From positions 1 through 47,835 of the forward strand of contig CAKZHP010000053.1 in assembly GCA_936924635.1 (NCBI GenBank): a DNA stretch of 47,835 nt, given 5' to 3'. The notes beneath the pieces are model-generated. The model was given only the letters and a program-made list of their open reading frames with translations, made no database searches and had not been told where the DNA came from. Positions 8,160 to 15,650 of this stretch are shown here, one piece after another (position 1 is the first letter of the stretch; each line of letters begins with the position of its first letter). The DNA comes from an uncultured Propionibacteriaceae bacterium (GTDB lineage: Bacteria > Actinomycetota > Actinomycetes > Propionibacteriales > Propionibacteriaceae). The position numbers and the translations under genes are program-made.

Positions 8160-8176
8160 CCCCCGCGATTCGGGGG
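8160..8176 (-). other. GC-rich stem-loop between conjugation genes
   Basis: CCCCCG and CGGGGG flank a five-base loop in the 87-base gap between two operon genes. With no T-tract it is more likely an attenuating or mRNA-processing structure than a full terminator. It could also be chance in GC-rich DNA. Confidence 0.3.
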
Positions 8177-8219
8177 CCACCGGTCAGGTGCACCATCGCT
8201 CCCACGCGCGGCGGCCGGG

Positions 8220-9692
8220 TCAGATTCGGCGGCAGAGCGGGAGCGCGGCGGCGGTGAACGCGGCGGCTTGCTGCCCGACGAGGAGGCGGGTCTCGCAGGA
8301 GGCCTGGATCGCGGCCTGCTCGATCGCCGCCACGCCCGCGTCGAGTTCTTCCACGGTGGGGGCGGAGACGGCGATCAGGCCGGTGTAGCGCAGCACGCCG
8401 TGGCCGGCGGTGAGGTCGGCTTCCTGCTGTAGCACGTCGTGGTACTCCGCGGTCTGGGCGGCGTCCTCGATCTGTCCGATCTTCGCCCGTTGCGCCTGGT
8501 CGGAGATGTGCTCGACCTTCTTCTTGCGGATGTCGCGGGCGGCCTGATCGGAGCGCATCGGCGTGCACAGCAACGAGAACGACCGCTGAATCCCCGTCGA
8601 GAGGAGCACCGGGGACAGGAACCCCGGATACACCAGCGAGCGGGGCCATTCGGAGACCCACAGCACCGCGTGGTGGGCCGAGTCGGTGCGCAGCCGCGCC
8701 CAGGACTCGTTGACGGCGACCGGGCCGGCGGTGGCGAGGGACTGGCCAAGCTGCCCGTGGCGTTCGAGGGTGGCGGCGATCGCCGGGTCATACGCGCTGC
8801 GGAGGATCACCGCGATCTGTCCCGGCGAGAGCCACCCGGACGGTAACAGGTCGGCCGAGCGCAGGGCGGCGACCAGGGTGTTCATCTCCTGTCGCAGCAC
8901 CGCGGCGGCACCGCGCAGGCCGCCGCCGGCGGTCCTGATCTGCCGCGCGCTCGCGTTCATGTCCAGCGCCAGCGACAGCGTGGTCGCGTGCCGTTCCCCG
9001 GCCGGGCCGGCGCGGTCGATCAGCTCCGCATATGTCTGTGCGGCCCAGGAGTCATCCGCCGTGCCGTGGGCTTCCCACCACTCCGCGAGTCCGGTGCCGG
9101 AGTCCGGCAGCGTCCGCTCCAGCACCTGCAAGGTGGCGATGCGTCCCGACCGGCACACGGTGGCGAGCACGCGGCCCCAGGACGTGACCCGTCGTTCCTG
9201 CTCGCCCGGGTCGAGGAGCACGAAGGCGGGGTGGGTGACCTCGCAGACCACGGTCAGCGTGCCGGCGGTGGGGTCGTGGATCATCCCAGCCTCGGTTTCG
9301 GGGTCGGTGTACTCCCGCAGCCGCGCCTGGTCGCCGGGCAGTGCCAGCGTCCCGACCGGGCGGGGCTTGACGACTCGGCGCCGGTAGAGGAGCTGTCCGC
9401 CGGTGGTGCGCCAGAGCCACCAGACCGCGACCGGCAGCCATTCCACCGCCGGACGCCCCGCTACGGGTATCCACGTCAGGCAGGCGGCGATCACCCAGAC
9501 GGGGGCGGTGTAGGCGAGCAGGAGGCCGCCCCCGGCGTAGAGGGCACCGACAATCGAGAGGATGCCGATGGCGAGGGTGATGAGCTGCGAGAGCGAGAGT
9601 CCAAGGAGGATGCCGCGGCGGGTGAGGCGGGAGAACTTCACCGGCACCAGCTCGCCCGACGACGCGGCGGGCTCGTTCTGCTTCGCGGACAT
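8220..9692 (-). CDS. SCO6880-type mating-channel protein (PrgI/VirB4 N-terminus-like)
   Basis: 490 residues. After a short cytoplasmic N-terminus (VPVKFSRLTRRGILLG) come two closely spaced membrane helices (about 32-52 and 56-76), the PrgI/VirB3-like arrangement. WIPVAGRPAVEWLPVAVWWLWRTTGG and GQLLYRRRVVKPRP follow. The soluble region has features of actinobacterial SCO6880 proteins: SWGRVLATVCRSGRIATLQVLERTLPDSG, HATTLSLALDMNASARQIRTAGGG, SFSLLCTPMRSDQAARDIRKKKVEH. It would anchor the ATPase to the membrane channel. Starts 5 bases after the trbL-like stop. Confidence 0.82.
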   Translation of the reverse strand: MSAKQNEPAASSGELVPVKFSRLTRRGILLGLSLSQLITLAIGILSIVGALYAGGGLLLAYTAPVWVIAACLTWIPVAGRPAVEWLPVAVWWLWRTTGGQLLYRRRVVKPRPVGTLALPGDQARLREYTDPETEAGMIHDPTAGTLTVVCEVTHPAFVLLDPGEQERRVTSWGRVLATVCRSGRIATLQVLERTLPDSGTGLAEWWEAHGTADDSWAAQTYAELIDRAGPAGERHATTLSLALDMNASARQIRTAGGGLRGAAAVLRQEMNTLVAALRSADLLPSGWLSPGQIAVILRSAYDPAIAATLERHGQLGQSLATAGPVAVNESWARLRTDSAHHAVLWVSEWPRSLVYPGFLSPVLLSTGIQRSFSLLCTPMRSDQAARDIRKKKVEHISDQAQRAKIGQIEDAAQTAEYHDVLQQEADLTAGHGVLRYTGLIAVSAPTVEELDAGVAAIEQAAIQASCETRLLVGQQAAAFTAAALPLCRRI

Positions 9693-9697
9693 GGCGG

Positions 9698-11116
9698 CTA
9701 CTCCTTGCCGGTCGGCTTCGGCGCCGGGGGCGGTGGCTGCTTCGGCGGACGCGAACCCGGCGCCGAGGGGCCTGCCGATGGCGTCTTGGGAGCCGGAGTC
9801 GAGGGCGGGGGTGCCTGCGCGGCCGGTGGCGGGGTGGTGTCGGTCTGGCCCGCGGAGTCGGCGGCGCTGTCACCCTGATTGCCGAGAGCCTTGCCGGCCT
9901 TGGGACCGGCGGTGGCGGCGTCTTTGGCGACTTTCGCGGCCACCACCGCGGCGGCGGCTGGGCCAGCCGCCGCACCCGCCCTAGCCCCAGCGCCCGCTCC
10001 GGCCCCGCCACCGGCACCGGCTCCTGCGGAGCTGCCGGCGGCGGTCTTGCCGCCTGCGCCAGCCGTGCCGCTGGAGGCGGGTGCGGGGTTCTTCGGCTCC
10101 GGCGGCTTCTTCCCGCCACCTCCAGGACCGCCGCCGTCGTTGTCACCGTCGAGGACCTTCTTCGGCTCCGCGCCGCCCTGCGGCTTCGAGGGGGTGGGGA
10201 CGGGTCGGTTGAGGGCGTTCTTCGCGTCCTGTTCGGAGCCGATGGCGTGGTACATGTCGAACCCGACGAACGCGATGAACTTATACGTCAGGTAGGGCGC
10301 GAACGCGGCCATCGCCATCAGCACGATCCCCGCGATCGGGTCGGCCACCGAGGCCAGGTCCCCATCGATCGGCGCGCTGACCTGGGTGATGGCGACGAGG
10401 AACATCACGACCAGGACGAGCTTGGAGCAGATCAGGGCGATGACGAACATCGTCCACTTGCTGATCCACCCCCGGCTGGCGTCCCACGAGGCCCCGGAGA
10501 AGGCGAGGGGGGCGAACACGATCGCCACCAGCAGCAGCGCCTTGCGCACCAGTAGTGAGAGCCAGACGATCGCGGCAGCGGCGATGGCGAGGCCGGCGAG
10601 GAAGATGGTGATGATCGCGCCGACTCCTGGTGCGGCGATGTTGATTCCGACCAGGCCGGCGGCGAGCAGGGCGATCTTGTCGCCCATGCTCTCGGTGGTC
10701 TCCCCGGCGGCCTGGATGATCCCGACGCAGAGCTGGTCCACGATCTCCAGCAGCAGGGCGGTCAGGGTGATGACCACGAACGACCCGAGCACGCTCTTGG
10801 CGAGCCCAAGGGCCGCTCTCGACAGTGCGGTGGGGTCGCGTCTGATGAGTCCGGTGATGAGTTGGAGGCAGAAGAAGATCAGCATCACGAAGATCGCGAT
10901 GCCGAACAGGATGTTGTAGACCGCCACGTACTCATCGCTGGTGACATCCACGAGGGTGGTGGTGTCGAACACCGACCAGACGGCCTCGAAGAGCCAGCCG
11001 GCGGCGGCGCCCATCGCGCCGGCGAGCCAGTCGAACGGGGCGGAGACCAGGCTGGCTGCGGCTTCGCCGGCGGTGTCGCAGACGGTCGAGACCAGGGGGA
11101 TATCGCATACACCCAC
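9698..11116 (-). CDS. TrbL/VirB6-like polytopic channel protein
   Basis: 472 residues. An N-terminal segment with two cysteines (CDIPLVSTVCDTAGE) precedes several membrane helices between about 60 and 300: VYNILFGIAIFVMLIFFCLQLI, SVLGSFVVITLTALLLEIV, IITIFLAGLAIAAAAIVWLS, ALLLVAIVFAPLAFSG, MFVIALICSKLVLVVMFLVA, IAGIVLMAMAAFAPYL. A long Ala/Gly/Pro/Lys-rich disordered tail (300-472) follows. This topology matches TrbL/VirB6 inner-membrane channel proteins. The low-complexity tail is common in actinobacterial homologues and may contact the thick cell wall or cytoplasmic partners. Confidence 0.82.
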   Translation of the reverse strand: MGVCDIPLVSTVCDTAGEAAASLVSAPFDWLAGAMGAAAGWLFEAVWSVFDTTTLVDVTSDEYVAVYNILFGIAIFVMLIFFCLQLITGLIRRDPTALSRAALGLAKSVLGSFVVITLTALLLEIVDQLCVGIIQAAGETTESMGDKIALLAAGLVGINIAAPGVGAIITIFLAGLAIAAAAIVWLSLLVRKALLLVAIVFAPLAFSGASWDASRGWISKWTMFVIALICSKLVLVVMFLVAITQVSAPIDGDLASVADPIAGIVLMAMAAFAPYLTYKFIAFVGFDMYHAIGSEQDAKNALNRPVPTPSKPQGGAEPKKVLDGDNDGGGPGGGGKKPPEPKNPAPASSGTAGAGGKTAAGSSAGAGAGGGAGAGAGARAGAAAGPAAAAVVAAKVAKDAATAGPKAGKALGNQGDSAADSAGQTDTTPPPAAQAPPPSTPAPKTPSAGPSAPGSRPPKQPPPPAPKPTGKE

Positions 11117-11157
11117 CGCAGATCACTCCTCAGAAGTTGAGACGTTTGGTGGGTGGG

Positions 11158-11478
11158 TCAGACCTGCTGGCCGACGTTCCAGAAGAAGTTGATGAGCGTC
11201 ACCGAGGCGCCGCAGATGACGGCGGCGCCGCAGCTCACGAGGACGCCGATCTTGCCTCTGCCCGCGAGGTGGGGGTTGGAGCTGTTGGCGCCGAAGCCCC
11301 ACACGATCGCGCTGATGATGAGGGCGAGGACGGAGAGGATGAGGCCGACCGTCATGACGGCGCCGACGATGGTGCGCAACTGCGCGATGCCGGGCAGGCC
11401 GTCACTGTTGGGGTCGATGTTGATGTCCATCGGCACCACGACGGGTGCGGCGAGAAGGGCGGTGGCGAGGTCGAACAC
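11158..11478 (-). CDS. DUF6112-type pilin-like membrane protein (first copy)
   Basis: 106 residues from GTG 11478, selected because AGGAG lies 6 bases upstream; a longer reading is possible but without such a site. It starts VFDLATALLAAPVVVPMDI and has two membrane helices, IVGAVMTVGLILSVLALIISAIVWGF and GVLVSCGAAVICGASVTLINFFW, separated by a short polar loop with AGRGKIG. This is the VirB2/TrbC-like layout of DUF6112 proteins, which I recall from actinobacterial ICE operons. It is a diverged paralog of the gene at 11660-11926. Confidence 0.75.
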   Translation of the reverse strand: MFDLATALLAAPVVVPMDINIDPNSDGLPGIAQLRTIVGAVMTVGLILSVLALIISAIVWGFGANSSNPHLAGRGKIGVLVSCGAAVICGASVTLINFFWNVGQQV

Positions 11479-11659
11479 GATGGGCTCCTGACGGATGCGG
11501 ACCCGCCGCGAAGGCGGGGAACACGGACGGGGTTCACGCATCAGGTGCGCGCACACGTCCACGCACCGCGCCCGCCCGCCGAGAGGCCCGCGACAGACGG
11601 ATGTCGCACCCGGGGCAGGGTGAGACGGCATCGGTGGCGATGGTTGCGCAGGGCGGGTG

Positions 11660-11926
11660 TCAGAGTTGGTCGCCGAGGGCGATAAGCCAGTTCATCCATG
11701 CCACTCCGCCGCCGGCCAGCACGGCGGCGCCGAGGGCGACGAGGACGCCGGTGCGGCCCTTGCCGGCCATGACGTGGTTGCCGTTCGCGGCGGCGATGGC
11801 CCACACGATCGCGGAGACGATCAGCATCAGCACCGCGACGATCAGCACGAACGTCAGCAGCGCGCCGATCACGGCCCGCAGGTCGCCGATGCCGCCGAGC
11901 CCGTCGAAGTCGGGGAACACGTTCAT
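11660..11926 (-). CDS. DUF6112-type pilin-like membrane protein (second copy)
   Basis: 88 residues: MNVFPDFDGLGGIGDLRAVIG, then helix ALLTFVLIVAVLMLIVSAIVWAIA, loop NGNHVMAGKGRTG, helix VLVALGAAVLAGGGVAWMNWLI. The loop and second helix match the neighbouring 106-residue protein in pattern (N-x-H-x-A-G-[RK]-G-[RK]-x-G), so the two are tandem paralogs. Small two-helix proteins in this position are expected to be the pilin-like or channel subunit. The two copies may form a hetero-oligomer or act at different stages. Confidence 0.78.
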   Translation of the reverse strand: MNVFPDFDGLGGIGDLRAVIGALLTFVLIVAVLMLIVSAIVWAIAAANGNHVMAGKGRTGVLVALGAAVLAGGGVAWMNWLIALGDQL

Positions 11927-12155
11927 GCCGCATCACCACTGGCGTGCCCTTCGCGGGTGCAGCGGGTAGACGCGATGCTGGTGGTGTCCGATGATCGAAC
12001 TGCCGGAATAGCCCTCATGCCGGTAGGTGCGACTCGCTGGCCCAACTGCGCCGGGACCGCCCGCCTGGTCCTGCGGAACGCCGCGACCAGGGCACTCGCT
12101 CGGATCGCCCGCGCCGTCTCAGCGGGCCGCGGTGACCCGGGCGGTGGCCGACCCG

Positions 12156-12198
12156 TCGCTTACCTCTGACGCAAGATTCGTGCATCAGAGGTAAGCGA
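12156..12198 (-). terminator. Perfect 14-bp inverted repeat after the M23 gene
   Basis: TCGCTTACCTCTGA (12156-12169) and TCAGAGGTAAGCGA (12185-12198) are perfectly complementary with a 15-base loop, four bases past the M23 stop at 12203. In the minus-strand transcript this is a strong hairpin at a gene boundary. It lies in the 276-base gap before the DUF6112 genes, the widest gap in the operon; I see no gene in the rest of that gap. There is no T-run, so attenuation, RNA processing or 3'-end stabilisation fit as well as termination. A DNA-binding operator is the alternative. Confidence 0.55.
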
Positions 12199-12202
12199 AC
12201 AA

Positions 12203-13846
12203 TCACGGATTCTGAGACACGGTGACGTGCAGGTGGTCGTAGTGGCCGCCGGTGACGTCGCCGGGGTCATGCATCCCGCCGCCGTCGTAGGGGCGCCAGC
12301 CTTCGGCGTCGCGGGATATGGACCAGATGCGGCCGTCCCAGATCAGGTACTCCACGCCCAGAGCTTCGGCGTGGTCCTTCATCCAGTTGGTGACCTCCCA
12401 CCCGAGCTCGCGCTGTGCCGGGGTGGGCTGGGAGCCGATGGCGTTGCCGAAGGTGCCGTCGCAGGCCCGGCCGAGGGGGTGTTCGGAGACGGTGCCGGGC
12501 CGGGGTGAGTAGCAGACCCAGCTCGTGTCGGGGAACGCGGCGATGGTCTGGGTGTACAGGTGCAGCAGGCGGGCGGTGATCTGCCCGCCGCTGGTGGGGT
12601 CGTCGACCGTCTGGTTCGGGTCGCCCTCGAACGGCTCCGGCGCCCCACCAGGCGCACCGCCGGTGTCGGGGTCGCACTCCTGGCCCGGTGTGCCGGTCTC
12701 GGGTTCGGGCAGGTCGGCTACGTCATGGCTGTTGAGCCAGGCGGCGGGGTCGGTGTGCTCGCCATCGGTGCCGCCGAGGCTGACCTCGAAATGCAGGTGC
12801 GGGCCGGTCGAGTTGCCGGAGGAGCCGATGTCGCCGATGTGCTGCCCGGCGGTCACGGTGTCGCCGGCTTGGACGTGGATGCCGTGCTCCCACATGTGCG
12901 CATACGCCGTCGCGACCGTCTGCCCGCCGATGGTGTGCTCGATGACGATGAGCCCGCCGTACCCGCCGGAGAACTCCGCCACCGTCACCGTCCCGTCCGC
13001 TGCCGCCAAGAGCGCGGTGCCGTCCGGGGCGGCGAAGTCGGTCCCGGTGTGGAAGGAGTCCTCTCCGGTGATGGGATGCACCCGTGGCCCGTATTCGGAG
13101 GTGAGGACCCAGGTGCCTTCCGGGACCGGGAACACCACTCGCGAGGACTCTGGCCCGGCCACCTGTACGACCTCGCCGCCCGCGCCCGCGCTCGTCGTGG
13201 TGGTGAGTGTGGTGAGGATGGTCTCGGCGACCGGCTCGTAGTTGCGGTACCGGTCGGGGTAGGCGGACACTTCGACGGCTTGGGCGGCCTCGCCCTTGTC
13301 CATCTGCTCCCAGCCGGGGATGTCCAGCAGCCCTCTGGGGCTCGGATGGTTGGGTCCGGTGGGTCCGCCGAAGAACGCCTGCGCCTGGTAGATGGGGTCC
13401 ATCAGCTCGGCGACCGTGCCCCACCCGGATTGTGGGCGCATCTGGAACAGGCCGAGGGAGTCGTGGTCGGAGCCGTCGCCGTCGTTGGGGTAGTCCGCGG
13501 ACTCGGGGTAGGCGCTGGTGTTGGAGAGCATCCGCAGGGTGGACTCGGTAAGCGCCGCCATCAACGCGATCACCAGCCCGTCGCGGGTCACCCCGTCGAT
13601 TTGGCTGCCGGTCTCGATGATCGTCGCCGCGTGGGTGAGCTGTTGCCGGTTGAGCGTGAACGTCTCACCGTTCGCGGTCGTCACGGTCAGTGAGTCGGGG
13701 ACGTCTCCGACTGTGACCCCGCTGTTGACTGTGCAGGCGACGGTCGCGGTGGCGGCGGGGTTCATCAGGACCCCGACCGATAACAACGCCAGGACGGGTC
13801 CGAAGAACACCAGGACCAGCGTGGCGACGACGACCTTCTTCAACAC
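12203..13846 (-). CDS. Conjugative cell-wall hydrolase: lysozyme-like region plus M23 peptidase
   Basis: 547 residues that would open peptidoglycan for the mating channel (VirB1 role). Residues 1-30 are a signal-anchor (KKVVVATLVLVFFGPVLALLSVGVL). Residues about 60-215 look lysozyme/transglycosylase-like: ALTESTL with a candidate catalytic Glu, and SLGLFQMRPQSGWG. Residues about 255-375 are a LytM/M23 domain with HTGTDFAAP (zinc His/Asp), YAHMWEHG and GPHLHFEV. The tail, about 420-547 (ITARLLHLYTQTIAAFPDTSWVCYS, HPLGRACDGTFGNAIG, HYDHLHVTVSQ), forms a further extracellular domain of unknown role carrying its own HxxHLH. Downstream is a strong hairpin. Confidence 0.88.
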   Translation of the reverse strand: MLKKVVVATLVLVFFGPVLALLSVGVLMNPAATATVACTVNSGVTVGDVPDSLTVTTANGETFTLNRQQLTHAATIIETGSQIDGVTRDGLVIALMAALTESTLRMLSNTSAYPESADYPNDGDGSDHDSLGLFQMRPQSGWGTVAELMDPIYQAQAFFGGPTGPNHPSPRGLLDIPGWEQMDKGEAAQAVEVSAYPDRYRNYEPVAETILTTLTTTTSAGAGGEVVQVAGPESSRVVFPVPEGTWVLTSEYGPRVHPITGEDSFHTGTDFAAPDGTALLAAADGTVTVAEFSGGYGGLIVIEHTIGGQTVATAYAHMWEHGIHVQAGDTVTAGQHIGDIGSSGNSTGPHLHFEVSLGGTDGEHTDPAAWLNSHDVADLPEPETGTPGQECDPDTGGAPGGAPEPFEGDPNQTVDDPTSGGQITARLLHLYTQTIAAFPDTSWVCYSPRPGTVSEHPLGRACDGTFGNAIGSQPTPAQRELGWEVTNWMKDHAEALGVEYLIWDGRIWSISRDAEGWRPYDGGGMHDPGDVTGGHYDHLHVTVSQNP

Positions 13847-13867
13847 GAACCACTCACCCCCAGGCGG

Positions 13868-14578
13868 CTATCGGAGGGGGTTGTCGAGCTGGGACAGGCG
13901 CAGCAGATGGCAGGTGTCATACGTGGGTGCGCAGACGATGAAGAGCGTGAACGCCACCGGATGCTCCGAGGTCACCTGCTCGTCGTTCCAGACGCCGGTG
14001 CGGTGGCGGGTGCCCTCGACCGTGTATGCGATGGTGCCTTCGGCGAGCTGTCCGGGTTGGGCCTGCTCCACCGCCGTGTCCCACGCCTCCGGCACGAAGG
14101 CGTCCTCGATGGTCAGGTGCTGCGCGGTCGCGTACTGACGCAGCTCCAGCCAGGCCTCCCTGGTCGGGAGATAGGCCGCGACATCAGAGGCGAGCCCAGC
14201 CTGCTCCGCACCCGAAGGATCACCCACAGCGAGGACCACCGAGCTGTAATCCAAGGGCATCAACTCGCTGCCGGTGTCCCACGCGAACAAGGTCTCGGCG
14301 ACGTTGCGGGCGAACGTCTCTGGGTCGTCCGACGCCTCGACCTCCGGCAAGGCGGGAACGGACGGAGTTCCGGTCGGCGTCGGCTCGCCAGGAGCAATGA
14401 CCACCGGAGCCGATGGTGTGCCGCCGCCACGGTCGGGGCTGCGATCGCTGGTGGGCGGCCCGGCCAGGAGGCCGTAGACGCCGACCCCGGCCAGCACCAC
14501 GATCACCACCAGCGCAGAGACCAGGGCGATGAGCCGGCGCCGGGCACGAGCATCAGACGCAGCGAAGGGAGTCTTCAT
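13868..14578 (-). CDS. TcpC/VirB8-like membrane-anchored conjugation protein
   Basis: 236 residues. The cytoplasmic N-terminus (MKTPFAASDARARRR) precedes one membrane helix (LIALVSALVVIVVLAGVGVYGLLAG, about 16-40), a Pro/Ser/Thr-rich linker to about 80, and an extracellular domain starting DDPETFARNVAETLFAWDTGSEL. That opening resembles the NTF2-like fold of TcpC/VirB8 proteins (SREAWLELRQYATAQHLTIEDAF; VAFTLFIVCAP). Such proteins act as scaffolds of the mating channel. Sits just ahead of the wall hydrolase (21-base gap). The family call rests on topology and the opening motif of the domain, so it is moderate. Confidence 0.68.
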   Translation of the reverse strand: MKTPFAASDARARRRLIALVSALVVIVVLAGVGVYGLLAGPPTSDRSPDRGGGTPSAPVVIAPGEPTPTGTPSVPALPEVEASDDPETFARNVAETLFAWDTGSELMPLDYSSVVLAVGDPSGAEQAGLASDVAAYLPTREAWLELRQYATAQHLTIEDAFVPEAWDTAVEQAQPGQLAEGTIAYTVEGTRHRTGVWNDEQVTSEHPVAFTLFIVCAPTYDTCHLLRLSQLDNPLR

Positions 14579-14624
14579 ACCCGACAGGTGCGCTGGTCCT
14601 TCCCTCGCACTCAGAACGGGTCGG

Positions 14625-15650
14625 TCAGAGGGCGCGCAGGTGCCCCCGGCCCGAGGGCGCGTCGTCGGCCGGTTCGCGGTCGCGGGCGGCGCGCAGCTCG
14701 TCGGCGAACCGGCTCGTGCCTTCGGCGGTGTCGAGGAAGGCTTCGATCTGCTCGTCGGTCAGCTCGGTGGCGAGCTGGTCTGGGTCGTAGTGGGTCCACC
14801 ACTGGGTCAGCTCGCCCCAGGTGTGGATGAACGCCCGCACCGGATACCGCACCGGCTCCCCATCCACATCGGTCAGCGGCACCGGACGCGGCGCCGACGT
14901 CTTGTCTTTCTGCTTCTTGGCGGCGGTGGCGCGGGCGACGGCCTCGTCGGCCATCTGGTGCAGGTCGGCCTCCCGAACGTCCTGCGCGATGGTCGCGGCA
15001 TCGCGGACGGCTTGGAAGATCGGGTGCACTGGTGCGCCGGCCTCGATCTGCTCCAACGCCGCGGCAGCTTGCGCGCGCAGGGGTTCGGGTTGGGCGGGGT
15101 CGGCGGCGATGCGTTCTAGGTAGCCGATCCGCTCGAAGGTCTTGTAGGAGGCGCCGCCGCCGATCATGGAGGCGGCCTGCTCGCGGGTCTTGCCAAGTTG
15201 CCCGGTTGACGGTGGTGGACATTGTCCACCACCGTCGCTTCCGGGCTGGTGGTCGCTGGTAAAGCGGGTCGCGGCCTGCCGCCGGGCGGCGTCTTCGGCC
15301 ATCTCCTGTTTCAGTTCCCGGTACAGGGCGGCGGCTTCGAGCTGGGTCAGCGGCTTGTGCAGCATGTTGTCGTCTTGCTCGCCCAGCAACTGCCCGAGAC
15401 GATCCGACAGGCCCGAGCGAACCCAGACGCTGACGGTGCGCCAGCGGAGTTTCTTGATCGCCGCCAACCGCCGCGCCCCGCATACCAGCACTCCGTCGAT
15501 GGTGACCGTCAGCGGTTGCAGCAGGCCCTCGCGTTCGATGGAGGCGGCCAGGGCGTCGATGTCGCCCAGGTCGGCGCGGTGCCGTGTCCCGACGATGATG
15601 GAGTCCACCACCCGGTCGAGCTGGACTCCGCCGGCCTGCACCTCACTCAC
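14625..15650 (-). CDS. parB: ParB/Srx-domain DNA-binding protein
   Basis: 341 residues. The N-terminal ParB-like domain (about 15-95) shows GDIDALAASIEREGLLQPLTV, LVCGARRLAAIKKL, and then LGEQDDNMLHKPLTQLEAAALYRELKQEM. A helical DNA-binding middle (TREQAASMIGGGASYKTFERIGYLERIA) resembles the HTH of KorB/ParB. The C-terminal part is unique, with WGELTQWWTHYDPDQLATEL. No ParA gene is seen, so it may act as an element-encoded regulator or stabiliser rather than in classic partition. Its coding sequence contains a 29-bp palindrome (15208-15236) between the ParB domain and the HTH. Start overlaps the upstream gene (ATGA). Confidence 0.8.
   Translation of the reverse strand: MSEVQAGGVQLDRVVDSIIVGTRHRADLGDIDALAASIEREGLLQPLTVTIDGVLVCGARRLAAIKKLRWRTVSVWVRSGLSDRLGQLLGEQDDNMLHKPLTQLEAAALYRELKQEMAEDAARRQAATRFTSDHQPGSDGGGQCPPPSTGQLGKTREQAASMIGGGASYKTFERIGYLERIAADPAQPEPLRAQAAAALEQIEAGAPVHPIFQAVRDAATIAQDVREADLHQMADEAVARATAAKKQKDKTSAPRPVPLTDVDGEPVRYPVRAFIHTWGELTQWWTHYDPDQLATELTDEQIEAFLDTAEGTSRFADELRAARDREPADDAPSGRGHLRAL
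15208..15236. repeat. 29-bp perfect palindrome inside parB
   Basis: GACGGTGGTGGAC (15208-15220) and GTCCACCACCGTC (15224-15236) are exact inverted repeats around ATT. The site encodes a Gly/Pro/Ser-rich linker, so protein function does not demand the symmetry. It could be a ParB/KorB-type binding site or autoregulatory operator. A 10-base match to one arm (GTCCACCACC) recurs at 15603-15612 near the parB start. It is unlike the canonical chromosomal parS. Confidence 0.6.

Noticed and set aside
15208..15236. Chromosomal-type parS site
   Set aside because: The palindrome is long and perfect but does not resemble TGTTTCACGTGAAACA, so it was listed only as an unassigned palindrome.
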